Source: Caecitellus pseudoparvulus
Taxonomy: Eukaryota; Bigyra: Bicosoecida
Direction: 5' to 3'
Length of the DNA: 64,000 nt
Assembly: GCA_965644315.1 (NCBI GenBank)
Contig: CBFFRQ010000042.1
Coordinates: 372,001 to 436,000 of the forward strand
Shown here: piece by piece, positions 49,513-61,423 of the stretch
How positions within the stretch are numbered: position 1 is the first letter of the stretch
How the letters are laid out: every line of letters begins with the position of its first letter
Program-made: the position numbers and the translations under genes
The notes under the pieces: generated by a model
Database searches by the model: none
What the model saw: only the letters and a program-made list of their open reading frames with translations
Told to the model about the DNA's origin: nothing

Positions 49513-51565
49513 CTAGGCCTGGCCGGCGGCAGGGGTTGCCTCAGCCGGCGCAGCGCCCTCTGCCTCCGCCGCCGCCGGGGTGGCTGCTGGTGACGCTGCT
49601 GGGATGAACTCGTCAGGCACCTTGGCGTTGGCGCCAGCCAGCCCTGCCGTCTGCTCCGGCTGCGTGTTGCGGAAGTCGGCGAAGGAGTGCTGGCGGCTCT
49701 CTGCCAGGAGGTTGTGCCCCTCCTCCCCCTCCTCGTACGGCTTGAGGTTCAGGTACTTGAAGGTGTGCCAGTTGTCCACCTTGTCCCCCGTGATGGGGTT
49801 CACGAAGGAGCCCTTGGTGAACATGCGCGGCTCCCAGGGCTTGAACTCGTCGCCCTTCTTGTGGCAGGCCAGCAGGCGCTGGTCCTCCTCCAGCAGGCCC
49901 TTGCTCTTGTCCACGTCGCCCCACTCCACCGTCGGCCGCGCGTTGAGCATGAGGGACGTGCGCGCCCACAGGCGGCGAGACTCCCACGGCCCCTGCAGGT
50001 GGATGGGCAGCACGCGCTTGGGCAGGATGGGCTCCGCCTTGGTGTCCAGGAACAACGCCTTGGCGCCGCCAGTGCGCGTGATGTGCATCTTGTCGTTCCA
50101 GTAGCCCTCCACCACTGCCACCTGCTTGCCGTTCTCCGTGATGGTGGCGGTGACCTTGTTGATGTTGTCCTCGCCGCCCCAGAAGGGCTTCTGGTGCCAC
50201 GTGAACTCTGCCTTGCACTTGGTCTTGGCGCAGTAGATGACGGAGGCGCCGCCGTACTCCATGCGCAGCGTGCCCATGAGCAGGTTGTGCGCGTTGGCGT
50301 CAGGGTACGTGATCCAGTAGCTCTCGTCCTTGTCTGTCAGGGTCAGCGTGGCGCCGCCCTCCAGGATGCTCATGGCGCTCTGGGGCGCGGCGAACTTTGA
50401 CCTGCGCAGGGTGGCCAGGCAGATTTGTGTGAAGGCAGGCGGAGGCGGCGTGCCGCCTGCGGGCCTGGACGTGGCCAGGGCGGGCCGAGGAAGTGGGCGG
50501 AAAATGAAGCACACCGTCTGAAACGCAGGTCGCTGCCCGACGCCAGCACGACCCGCGCCGCGCCAGCGCCCAAACATCCAAGCGTGTGAAACAAACAAGT
50601 GGCACCCTGCCTGCCCGTCAGCCAACGACCGCTCACCCCCCGCAGCTTGGCACACGGGGAAGGCTGCACAGCCCATGGGACATGCACCCAACGGAAAGCA
50701 GCCAGGCGCGGCACGCACCGAGTGTGCACCTGCCCAGTGCAGACGATGTTGTTCTTGCGGTTCTCAAAGTAGAAGGCGGTCACGGGGGGTCGGTGCAGCA
50801 CCTGTGCAGCACGCAGACACACGGGACTGCCGGCTCCGCATCACCCAAGCGCCGCATGTGCCACTGCCTCACCTGCTCCCCAACATACTGCGAGCGACTG
50901 CCGTCGTCGTGCTCCCAGGTGGCGGCAAAGGACTCCCCGATGATGGGGTTGTACGGCTTCTTCACTCCCTGCGGCAGCCAGGCGTCGCGCGGCGTGGCGT
51001 GGTGGTCACACGTGCGCTGGGAAAGGGCCAACAGCAGCGGCCCAACCACACAGCGTGCATGCCGCGGCGCTGCGTCCAGGGCGCGCCCCACTCACCGGCA
51101 ACTTGTAGTGCCATCCACTGAGGTACCACTTGGTGAGCGCCACCATGCGATCGGCGGGCGTCTTGGCTTGCCCGACGCTGCAGGCGCGGGAGGTGGTGCG
51201 TGCGCCTGTGGTTCGGCGTGCACGGCGGACTGGCGCACGCACTGAATGAGCAGGTCTGGGTGCATCAACGTGTCGGCCATCTTCTCCAGCAGGCTCCGGC
51301 TCTCCAGGAACCAGGAGGGGATGGTGACCCGGGTCAGGTCCTGCCCTGGCATCAGGGACCGCACCAAGTGACCCATCATGCTGGGGTGCTCCAGCTCGTC
51401 CGTGTTGTGCGCGCCGCCCAGCGTCTCGGGCGCGTCTGTCTCACAGGCCGCCAGGAGCTGCTCTCCTGTCAGCTCCATGGGCTCCAGGCCGTGTCGCTGT
51501 GCGTCGCTGGCGCCGGCCAGGGCAGGCGCCACGCCACTGCCGCTGCTGGTGTCAGCTGCAGCCAT
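49513..51565 (-). CDS. Oxysterol-binding-protein-related protein (ORP)
   Basis: Complement of exons 51243..51565, 51096..51177, 50873..50968, 50719..50801 and 49513..50401; 490 aa. ORPs exchange sterols and phosphoinositides at membrane contact sites. Family landmarks are TIPSWFLESRSLLEKMAD, TPADRMVALTKWYLSGWHYK, the lid/entry motif GVKKPYNPIIGESF, then EQVLHRPPVTAFYFEN, LTLTDKDESYWITYP, GTLRMEYGG and KVTATITENGKQV. The C-terminal part has LEEDQRLLACHKKGDEFKPWEPRMF. There is no PH or FFAT region, so it is the short type. The fingerprint EQVSHHPP is replaced by EQVLHRPP, read across an intron with a well-formed acceptor. Intron 1 from the right joins LLI to HVGQA. Confidence 0.9.
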
Positions 51566-51952
51566 GGTGGGATTGTGGACAGGAGAAGACGAGGCAAGAG
51601 GGCCGGCACGAGCCAGGCAGCAGTCCGTCGACGAGTACGGGCTAGGACTTGCTGCGGAGTGGACACAGCAGGCATGAATTGCACCGCCTTGCTGGCTTGT
51701 CGCAGTGCGCAGGGAGGGTTGAGAAGGGGGGGGGGGTCACAGTCTGACCCAGCTTCCCTCGCCCAAGCCTTGCCCACGTGCCTCAACACACGCCACTGGC
51801 AAAAAACAAGTGAACAACACCAGCAGTCGCTCCCAGGCCATGCTGTGTTGGTGCGGTAAACGTGTCCACCCTGGTCCGATCACAGGGGCTGCCGCAGAGT
51901 TTCATCTGCGTTTCTGGAAATCCCCCGCCACGTGACCGCCCTCCCCTGCAGC
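51566..51952. promoter_or_regulatory. Divergent intergenic region, ORP and SFT2 genes
   Basis: 387 bp between the two divergent ATGs, with a 14-G run near 51727. No TATA box, tRNA or other RNA gene was recognised. Confidence 0.35.
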
Positions 51953-52726
51953 ATGGCAGGGCGAGGGGACACGCTGAAGTGGTTTCAGGACGCCCGACCA
52001 GCCGCCCAGGCGCAGCCCAACCTCACTGGTGGCGGGTCTTTCTGGTCGTCGGGGGCAGCCAGCGCGGCCGCCCAGCCTGCGCCTGGCGCCACCGCTCCCG
52101 TGGCGCCCAGCCCCGCCGGGCCTGCCACGCCCTGGGCAGGCATGAGTGCCATGTTCGGACGAGGGGCACAGGAAGGCACACCTGCCTCTCCGCAGCCTGG
52201 CCAGGGCTCTGGGCTCTTCGGCAGCTTCACGGCGCAACCTGACGAGTGGGCCTGCGGCCTGTCGCAGTGGCAGCGCCTGCAGGTGTTCCTGCTGCTCATG
52301 GCCGCCGCTGCCGTGCTGCTGGGCATGGCCCTCTTCGTGTTCCTGCCCATGGCGCTGGTGTTCCCGGGCAAGTTCGCCATGACCTTCACCGTCGGCTCCC
52401 TCGCCTTCATGGCCGCCTTCGCCATGCTGCGCGGCCCCCGCACCACGGCCGCCAGCCTCTTCGCCCCCGACCGCGCCGTCTTCACCACCGCATACCTGGG
52501 CAGCATGCTGCTCACACTCTACGCCACCTTTGTCGCCAAGACCTACCTGCTCATCATGCTGGCCACCGGCGTGCAGAGCGCCGCTTTGGCGTGGTATGGC
52601 GCCAGCTACGTCCCGGGCGGCGCCGCCGGCATGTCCTGGCTCTCTGGGCTCTGCTGGCGCGTGACGACGTCCACTGCCAGGGGCGTTGCGTCGCAGGTGT
52701 CCTCTGCGGCGTCTGGGTCAGGCTGA
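51953..52726 (+). CDS. SFT2-like vesicle-transport membrane protein
   Basis: Single exon, 257 aa. The N-terminal ~95 residues are Ala/Pro/Gly-rich and cytosolic. The SFT2 core follows: LSQWQRLQVFLLLMAAAAVL, MALFVFLPMALVFPGKFAMT, FTVGSLAFMAAFAMLRGP, LFAPDRAVFTTAYLGSMLLT and LYATFVAKTYLLIMLATGVQ, closing with YGASYVPGG. This gives four transmembrane helices, and the PxKFAxxFTxGS and SYxPGG signatures are clear. SFT2/SFT2D proteins act in endosome-to-Golgi fusion with t-SNAREs, the same broad route as the VPS45 gene elsewhere in this window. The ATG at 51953 has GCAGCATGGC context. Confidence 0.92.
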   Translation: MAGRGDTLKWFQDARPAAQAQPNLTGGGSFWSSGAASAAAQPAPGATAPVAPSPAGPATPWAGMSAMFGRGAQEGTPASPQPGQGSGLFGSFTAQPDEWACGLSQWQRLQVFLLLMAAAAVLLGMALFVFLPMALVFPGKFAMTFTVGSLAFMAAFAMLRGPRTTAASLFAPDRAVFTTAYLGSMLLTLYATFVAKTYLLIMLATGVQSAALAWYGASYVPGGAAGMSWLSGLCWRVTTSTARGVASQVSSAASGSG

Positions 52727-53791
52727 GTCGGCCGTCGCCGCGACCGGAAACGCAGCGGGGCTGCACGGCGCCCCCAGCCAGCTTCCTGGCGCAGTGCCTG
52801 CCATGCCGCAGCCACGACTCGAGAACAGGCATTGGCACACGCGAAGGGGTCGCCACTGAGGGCTGTGTCGCCCCGCTGCCGCGCAGGCGCAGTGCGCGCC
52901 ACCCACCGCTGCAAACCAAGCGCTTGACTCCACAATCGCTGCCACACAGCTGCAGCGGCAGGGGAGGGCGCCTCGCAGGCCTTGCGTTGCAGCAAGGTTT
53001 GCTGGTTGTGAGTCTTGCAGTGTGCACAGGCGCACGGGCGTGTCGGCAGCACAGGCTGGTGAGCTGTCGCGGCGTGAGCGTGCGTCGAGTGTGTCGCTGC
53101 GGCGCGAGGCAGGCTCCCGCTGCCAGGGCACACCCAGGCTACAGCCGCCCGGCCTTCCAGCACTTTCCGCATCTCTTGAATGCAAATGGCCCACACTGCC
53201 GCGTGCAGCGCCTCAGGCAGCGCAGGCGCGTGGGGGCGGTGCACCGCGCGTTGCTGGCTCGACGGCCTGCACGGCACAGCTGCGTCGCCGTCTCCTGGTG
53301 GGCCAGCCATGGCTGTGGGGTAGACTCGGATGTGTGTAGGGTGTACAAGAGGTAGTTAGGCTCCGTGGTTGGAGATGTGGCAGAGAATTGTGCCAACAAA
53401 GGAAGAACTTATGGTGGATCCAAGCGTTTTTAGCACGTTTGTGGAGAAGACGCCGGATCCCGCTGACTTGCTTGGATCGTTCTTTTTCTGTTTCACCCGG
53501 GCAGGCCAGGATTATAAAAAATAACCGCCCCAGGGCACCACTGCCCCCACTCGCAAACTTCCATCGCCTGCCTGGCCTGGGAAGCTGCTCCCTGTGCAGC
53601 GTTTCAAGCGTTCCAGCCGGGCCGTGTGCCGCAGGGCGGCTCCCACACCAGTAGAGGCGGTGGGGGCAGCCTGTTGCAAAGGAGATCTGAAGCGCCTGCG
53701 GCAAGGGACAGCCCGCATCGAGGCAAGGGCAGCACAAAGCACCTGTCGCGAGCTTGCGGTGTGGCTGTGAGCCGCAGCTGCTGCGTGGGCC
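52727..53791. other. Intergenic region with an AT-rich island
   Basis: 1065 bp between co-directed genes. The stretch ~53330-53530 is clearly poorer in GC than its surroundings and ends with ATTATAAAAAATAA around 53512-53525, a TATA-like element about 270 nt upstream of the next ATG. Open frames on both strands look random. No snRNA, snoRNA or tRNA signature was recognised. Confidence 0.4.
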
Positions 53792-56700
53792 ATGGCTCTG
53801 CGACACGGCTCAGCGTCCGAGCAGAAACGGCCGGCAGGGTCACAACATCCACATGCGACGCCCGAGGACGTGTCCATCCGGACGGAGGACGCTGTGCTGT
53901 CGCGAAAAGACATCGATTCCCGCGGCTCCACGCGAGATGGAGTCGTGACTCGACTCAGCTTTGAAGCATTGGACGCGGGGGGCAGCGATGGCGTTTCGAG
54001 TGAAACCCCTGCAGTAGTCCACATCCCGCGCTCACTGGCCACGATCGTCGCAGACGCTAAGGGACCCGAAGGCAAGTCGCCCCCTCCCCCTTTCAAAGAC
54101 ACCTCCCTCGCTTCGAGGCTGTGGCTGCACACTGTGCCCCAGGCGGAGCTGGTCGCCGCCGCGACACGCCAGGACGCGCACAGCGCCCTGGCATCTTTTT
54201 TGACGTGCCTGCACGCCGCCCGGGCGCGGGGGCTGTGGGGCGAAGGCAACGTCACCTGGCCCACTGGGCCCCCCACTGCCACCCCCGCCCATCCCCTGGT
54301 CACGGCCTGTTGTCGCCTGGGCTGGTGCGTGCTGGCCGCCCAGCACGGCCGCCACCTCACGGCATACCTGGCGGGGGGAGGACGGGAGCCACAGGGCCCC
54401 TGCACCCCCGCCTCCCTCTCTGCCATCACGTCGGCGGTCCTGACTGCACTGGGCGCGGAGGGGGCCGTGCCGGGGGACGCTGCGTGCCCCCCCCCTCCCC
54501 CCGCCACTGTAGGCGCCCTGTGCTCCAGCCTGGGGCAGCTGGCAGCGGCGTGGGCGGGGGAGGTGCAACCCCGGGCGTCCAGGCCCCCCTGGGCGTGCGA
54601 CCTGCAGGCGGCCTTGGGGGCGGTGCTGGCCCCCGCGCCACCCCCCCCTCACACCCCCCTGCCGGCCCTCAGCACCACCACCATGCAGGCGGTGTGGTCG
54701 GCCCTGGCGCTGTGCACGGGGGCGGCCTTTGCCTTGAACCTGGCGGCGGTGCAGAGCACGGGGGCTGTGGCGGAGCTGTGCCAGGCGGTGGATGGGCGTG
54801 TGCGGCGGGCGACCCCCCCCTCCTGCGCGTCGTGGGGGGGGGTCGACCTGGCAGCCCTGCACGACGCCGCCGCCCAGTCTCGGCGCGCCTCGGACAAACA
54901 CTTGCAGCACTGCATGCGCACGAGCGGCGTGGCCATGGCTGCCGCGGGCGGTGGCTCTGTGCGTGCCCCCTCCCCCTGGCAATGCCTGGCTGCGGCGGCG
55001 GCTGCGGTGCTGAGCGCGGAGGGGGGGGTGGGAGGCGACACGCACCCCCCCTCCTCCGCCCTGCTGGTGCCTCCCTCAGCCCGGCAGCACGCCAGCCACG
55101 TGCCGGCGTTGAATGTCTTGGTGCGGCAGTGCCTGTCAGCGTGTCGCGTGGGGGGGGTGTTGGACGTCGCGGAGGGGGGGTGGGTGGCGCCCTACCTCCC
55201 GCCCACCACGCAGCCGCCCGCGCCACGCCAGACAGGGCTGCCGTCCCACGTGGCCCTGACTGAAGGCGCCCCCCCCACTCCCCTGCTACCGGCCCTGGTG
55301 GCGGTGGTGAGTGGGGCGCCTCCGCATACCGCCCTGCTGCGCTGGGCGTGTGACGGCACCACCAAGGCTGGGGCCATGCATGGGCCCATGGCGCGGGCGG
55401 TGGGCGGAGGACTGCCCTCGCAGTCCAAGTGGACCCAGTCCTCCCCTGCCACCCTCCCCCCCCGGCTGCGTCTGTACGTGCCCCGGGCAGTGCACCCCGC
55501 ACCCTGCCGCGAGTTGCTGCTGGGGCAGCTGCGCGAGGCAGGCCTGGCGCCACAACCAGACGGCGAAGGCAGTGGCAGTGGCAGTGGCAGTGGCGGGCGA
55601 GGCTCGGCGGTGTTCCTGTCGCCCCTGCTGCTGCGGGGCTTCTCAGGGGACGACGGGCGGCCCACCCTGCCAGGCGCCTTGGCGGAGGGGCAGACCCCCC
55701 CCTCACTCCTGCCGCGCCTGCCTACCCTGGCGGCAGAGGAGGGGGAGGGGCAGGGGCCGGTGAAGGAGACGTGGCCGGTGGTGCTGGCTGCGATGACAGA
55801 TCGGCACCAGGCGTGGGTGCCCGGGGCCTGCCCCCTGCGACCAAGTACGGAGGGGGGTGCACACCCCCCTCCTCCCCCCCTGCAAGCTGAGCTGGTGGGA
55901 GTGGGGGCCGCCCCCCGCGCAGTGGTGACGCTGCCCACCCTGTCCCCGGCACAGCTGGAGTCTCCGCAGGCGGCTGGATGGCTGCGCACCCTGCGTGAAG
56001 CTCTGTGTGCGGGGGGCACCTTGGCAGTGCTGCGGGGGGGGGGAGGGGGGGGCGTCACGGGCACCCCTCCCGCTTCTGCTGTCCGCCTGCGAATCTTGCG
56101 GTTGCTGCCGCCTCCCCAGGCGCCCACTGGCGTGGGGGGTGGCGCCACCCCTGCCGCAGTGCACTTGGCCCTGGAGGGTCCCCTGGATGAGGGTGGGCCG
56201 GGGGGGGACCCCGGCGCCCCCCGCCCCGCCTGGACATGGTGGACTCAGGCCCCCGCCCCGCCCCACCTGGTGTGGCACCAGGGCACAGCATCCTGGACGC
56301 CGCCCCCCCTCAACACACACCCCGCGCCTCAGGTGTCCCAAGCGGGCTGGCTCCTGGGCTGGTTCGCGGGGTGCGGCCTGCTGAACCGCGTCGGCTTCGG
56401 CGCCCGCCTGTCCCCCCTCCTCGCCGCCGCGGCGCTGCCAGACACACTGCACGGCGGCGGCCCTGGCGGCGGGGGCGTGCCCCTCACGGCGCAGGTGGCC
56501 CTGGACTGCGGCGGCCTGGACACGCTGCACCAGGTGGCCCAGCTAGCAGACATGGCGGGGGGGGACCTGAGCGCCTTTGCTGAGCTACAAGGGGTGGACG
56601 TGCCCGCCATGCGGCAGGCAGCGGTGGCCCTGCTGCAGCCGCCGCCGCGGGGGGGGGGCTGGAGCGCACGCCGGCCATGGAGGGGGGGTGCAGGGGGGTG

Positions 56701-57897
56701 GCCGCAGCAAGGTGGTGCCTGTGCAGATGGCGGGTGCAGGGGGGTGTCGACGGGGGGCGCAGGTGGTGGTGGTGCTGTGGGGGGGGGGGCGTGGAGGAGC
56801 CGGGTGTTGCTGGGGACGCACAGGTCATGCCGTCCCCGCCCAACCACCCCGCACCCGTGGACGACACCGCCCCCGCCCCCACTGCACACGTGGACAGCCA
56901 GGTGGAGGAGGAGGACGACGCCTTCCGTCTGCTGTTCCTGTGGCACACGGCGGTGGGGGGGCTGGTGGAGGGGGGGGCGTCTGTGGAGGGCACCCCCCCC
57001 TCGCCCCCCCTCTCCGCCCCCCCCTTCCTCACCGGCTTCCGTCGCGGGTTCTGGGAGGCCCTTGGGCCTGCTGGCATGGCAGTGCTGGTGCGCAGTGGCT
57101 TCACAGCCACGGACCTCGTGCATGCGACGGGGGGTGCTGGCGTGGCGGCAGGGGGGGTGGGCCTGGCCGCTGCTGGGCCCACCGGAGGCGCCGCGGACTG
57201 GGGGTGGGCCGGCCCCGCCGCCGCTGAGCTGGACGTGCAGGGCACCTTCCGCATCGTGTACGACGCGGACGCAGGGTCGGAGCGCAATGCGCCCCTGCGC
57301 CAGGCGCTGTGGGAGGTGGTGGCGGGCTGGCCGCTGGCCACGCGGCGGGCGTTTCTCTCCTTCGTCACAGGCACCAGCACACTGCCGCTGCCTGGCGCGG
57401 AGGCGCTGCGAGTGGACATGCCACACATGCCCATGGGCCTGGCCCAGCACGCGGGCATGCTGGCCACTCTGCCCACCGCCCACACCTGCACCAATGCGCT
57501 TGAGCTGCCGCCGTACTGGCTGTCCCTGCAGGCGCTGGTGCGGGGGGCGGAGGGGGGGGGTGCCGGCTGGGCAGCTGCCGCAGCCAAGCTGCCGCCCTGC
57601 CTGCCCAGAGCTGCCGCTGCCTGGCGCGGCGTGGACGCGGCGGGGCTCAAGGCGTGGCTGGGCGCCGTGCTGAATGACAGGCTGTCCCTGGCTGTGCAGG
57701 CGGCCGGGGCGGACTACGGGCTGGATGAGGCGGTGCCTGGGGCGGCGCGCGGGGGCAGGGCGGACGCAGGGCCATCTACTCCTGGGCGAGGGGCCAGCAC
57801 ACCTGACAGCGACGACGACGACGACGCGCTGCTGGCCCTCGCGGGGGGGGACCGCCCCGGCAAGGTGCAAATGTTTGGGGGGGGCACAACGCAGTGA
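53792..57897 (+). CDS. HECT-domain E3 ubiquitin ligase
   Basis: Best model: exons 53792..56623 and 56824..57897, 1301 aa. The HECT domain fills the C-terminal half. N-lobe elements are VHLALEGPLDEGGPG and VSQAGWLLGWFAGCGLLNRV. Later come FLTGFRRGFWEALGP, LWEVVAGWPLATRRAFLSFVTGTSTLPLPG and the catalytic loop LPTAHTCTNALELPPYW with the thioester Cys. The frame must change between ~56620 and 56824. A 200-nt intron with GCG|gtggcc donor and gcacag acceptor does this, but a G-run miscount is possible. The N-terminal ~800 residues are Ala/Gly/Pro-rich without a recognised domain, so the subfamily is unknown. The C-terminus after the HECT fold has an acidic SDDDDDA tail. Confidence 0.82.
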
Positions 57898-58105
57898 CAT
57901 GGGCACCCTCCCCCAAGTCAGCGTCAGTGCGCGAATGCAGTGGTGATTTCGCACACGCCACGGCCCGCTCGTCCCGGTGCTGGCTGCCTCGGGCGTGTGT
58001 TGCCCGGCAGTGCGTGGGCCCGTTGGGTGCGGAAATTGCCTCGCTCCCAGCGGCGGCCGGCCCCCCACGCCGTCGGCATCGCTCGCTCCTCGCGTGCCCT
58101 GCACC

Positions 58106-61100
58106 ATGGCACAAGAATCGTACTATGCCAATTTTACAAAAGCAAAGGGGGTGCGTGTTGGGCTGCGCGCGACTCCCCCTGGCGCCCCAAGTGCCTGCCG
58201 TTAGACTGGCTGGCCTGCTCCCTGCTTGCTCGGCACGCACCCTCCCCCCTCCCCCCTTACCGCAGGTGCCAGTGACAGGCGCCGACAAGAAGCGCCTCTT
58301 GACGGACCGCTCGGCGTACATCAGCTTCCTGGAGGTGCAGCTGGAGCGCGTGACGGCGGCGGTGCTCACGGCGCAGGGCTTCAGCGACCGCATCGACGAC
58401 CAGCAGCGCAGCGTGACGGCGGCCCACACGAAGATCGTGAACCTCACCAAGCTCGTGCAGCTGGCACAGACGTACAGCGAAAAGCTGGGCGCAGAGACGT
58501 CTGCCTCGGTGCAGTCCGCCAAGGCTGCCACCGCCGCCCTGGCCACGCAGTACGAGGGCGTTGCGCATGCAGTCGCTGCGTTGCGGGCCAAAGCCACGTC
58601 GGCGAGTGAGGCGGCGGCAGGGCAGGCTGCCTCCCTGGCCTCCCTGCAGAGCACAGTGGATAGTCTGCAGGGCGCCTTGACGGCTCGTGACGGCGCCATG
58701 GATGCCCTGAACGGCCGGCTTTCCGAGGCGACGGCGGCCTTCGCGCCCATTTCCGCAGTGCGCGCAGTGCAGAACCAGGCCGCAGCCGCCGCCCGGGACG
58801 CTGATGCCGCCGTGGCGTCATCTGAATCTGCCGCTCAGGAGGCTGTGGCGGCACGGGAGGCGGCGGAGAGCGCCGCGGGGCGTGCTGGCGCGGCGGAAAG
58901 TGCCGCCAGCAGAGCGCAGGGGCAGGCGGCTGGCGCGGCGGCGGAGGCGCAGAGCGCCCTGGACACCGCCCAGCGCGCCCAGAGCGCAGTGGAGGGCCTG
59001 ACACCACAGGTGACTGGCGCGGCCTCCGTGGCCGACCGTGCCCTCACCCGCGCCAGTGACCTGCAGACATCCCTGGCATCCCTGCGAGGGCACGTGGAGG
59101 GGGTGGAGGGGGAGCTGCGGGCGGGCTTGCGAGGGTGTGTCGTGGCAGGGGACTTCCTGCCCCTCCTGCGGCAGGGCCTGCGGGAGGAGGGGCTGGCGGG
59201 GGAGGTGGACGCCGCGCGGCGGGCTGCCACCGTGGCGTCCGAGGCGGTGGGGGAGGTGCAGGGGGCCCTGGCGGCAGCGCGGGCGGAGGCGGCGGGGGAG
59301 GCGGCGGGGGTGCGGGCGGAGGTGGGCCGGCTGCGGGGCGCCCTGGCGGAGAAGGATGACGTCATCGCAGGCCTGGAGGCGCGCCTGGCCACCCTGGAGA
59401 GCCGGGTGGCGGGGGGCACCTCCACGGCGGAGGCGGCCCTGGATGCTGCCGCCGCAGCCACGGCATCCGTGAAGGAGTGTGGGGAGCGCGTGGGGCGGCT
59501 GGAGGGCGCGGCGGCCGAGGCGGACGCCGCGACGCAGGGGGCGCTGGGTGCGCTGGAGGAGGGCTTGGCGGGGGTGGAGGAGCGCTGCACGAGTGTGGAG
59601 GGGGCGGTGGAGGAGTTGCTGGAGGGGGGGTGCAGCGGGGGTGCCCCCGCCTCGCCACGCCCCCCCCCTCCGCCCAGTGCAGCTCTGCAGGCAGTGCAAG
59701 ACACACAAGCCTCCATCGTGCGCCGTCTGGCGGGGCTGGAGGAGGCTGTGCACCGCGTGGGGCAGCGTGTGCAGCCGCGGCAGGCAGGCGTGCCACCCCC
59801 CCCCCACTACGCAGCAGCGGCAGTGGTGACGGCAGCCATGGGCAGCAGCACCGCAGTGCCACCCGCTACAGTGGGCTTCTCAGGCAGCTCTGTGGGCAGC
59901 ACAGTGTCCACAGCCAGCACAGCTGCCACCTCGAGCACTGCACCATCACCAAGCACTGGTGGGCAGGGCGGCGTGTTGGCCATGTTGGCGGCGCAGCGCG
60001 AAGTCATCAACGCACTCACGCAAGAAGTGCAGGAGCTGCAGCAACGCCTGGTTCACGTGCAAGAACAGGCAGAAGGGGGCGTCGCTGACGCCCTGGCTCG
60101 CAGCACTGCCGCGGAAGCGGCAGCCCGCGCGTTGGCTGACGATGCACTGGCGCGCTCCTCAGGAAACGCGCAGGTGGTGCTCAGCGCTTTGAAGACCATG
60201 GAAGCAAGGGTGTCCTCCCGCCTCTCCTCGGCTGCACCGGAAGCCCTGCGCAAGCTGGTGGGGCGGGAAGTTGACACAGCGGTGGGCCCGCTGGCGGCAA
60301 CGTGTGCTGCGCTGCGGTCAACACAGCAGCGCCTCAGCGCAGCACACGAAGACGTGGCTGGGAGACTGGCCAGCGCCGAGGAGGGCCTAGCAGTGCTGCA
60401 GCGCAGTGCTGCAAGCAGTCCCGACGGCGCCAGTGGAACTGTCATGTCCACAGCTGCCCGGGAGAGCGTCGTGGGGGACGTGCTGGCGCGGGTGCAGAGC
60501 AGCGTTTCGGCTGCCGAAGCGCGCTTGGCTCGGGAGGTGTCCAGCGCCATGGCGGCCTGGGACAGCAAGCAGCGCGCGTCCCTGGCCTCCCTAGAGGCCA
60601 CTGTGCAAGGCAATTCCCAACGCCTGCAGCACGGCCTGACGCAGATGGACGGTACTGTCGCATTGTGTCACCGCATCGCTGCTGACGTGCACACAGCACC
60701 CCGCCGCGCCAGCCGCACAGTGCAGGCCACCGCGACGCCGCCGCGCGTCGAGCGGCACACCGCACCGGTTGCGGGGGGGCATGACTTCCTGCCACCTGCG
60801 GGTTCCCCCCCCGGCGCGAGTTTGCGGCGTGCCAAGCCCCCCACCCACCCTCGCCCACCCCCTGGAACGTTCACGACTGCCGCGGCAAGTGCGGGGCGAC
60901 CCCATGTTGAGGTGCAGCCCATCAAGGGGCCCCTGAAGGTGCCCACGACGACCCCTCGCAGTCCTTCCCCGCCCCTCATCGGCCCCGCTGCGCTGTCGGA
61001 CCTCCTGGCTGCCGCCAGCTCCGACGCAGGCAGCACGCACTCAGGCACAAGTCGCCGCAGCGCGTCCAGTGCTCCCACTGCGCCACGCAGCAAGGCCAAG

Positions 61101-61196
61101 GGCACAGCCAAGGCCAGGCGTGTGGTGTCCAGCGCCTCCTCCAGGCGCAGCAAGGGCGCCGGAGTCGCCTCAGGGAAGGTTGGACGTGGCAAGTGA
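58106..61196 (+). CDS. Large Ala-rich coiled-coil protein
   Basis: Exons 58106..58150 and 58266..61196, encoding 991 aa. The start MAQESYYANFTKAKG joins VPVTGADKKRLLTDRSAYISFLEVQLERV through a 115-nt intron; this first ~100-residue block is the least degenerate part. It is followed by about 600 residues of almost continuous Ala/Glu/Arg heptads, a Ser/Thr/Pro break (~500-550), another coiled coil to about 850, and a basic Ser/Pro tail ending KGAGVASGKVGRGK. There is no membrane segment. Structural cytoskeletal, centrosomal or flagellar roles are typical of such proteins, but no family was recognised. GCGGAAATTG lies at 58029-58038, 68 nt upstream of the ATG. Confidence 0.8.
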
Positions 61197-61423
61197 CGTC
61201 AGATGAGCCGTGCACCAGAAGCGGGGAAGGGTCCCAGTCACCCCCCCCCCCACCTCCGCCGAGGCCGCAGTGTAGATGCAGTGATCTGTAAATTTAACTT
61301 CACCCACACGTCCACGGTACCGTCACAACCAGCCCACCCGGCTCGCTCTCCCTCCGAACCTCGCTGAGGCATCGGGCAAACGTCACACCCACAAGGTGCA
61401 GTGCACATCACACTCCCACCAAC
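61197..61423. other. Short intergenic region upstream of OvoA
   Basis: 227 bp between co-directed genes. A 10-C run is followed by the AT-rich segment CTGTAAATTTAACTTC near 61286-61302, about 130 nt upstream of the next ATG. No other element was seen. Confidence 0.3.

Noticed and set aside
56329-58107. 592-codon open frame on the minus strand
   Set aside because: Antisense to the HECT domain; His/Gln/Pro-rich translation without any motif.
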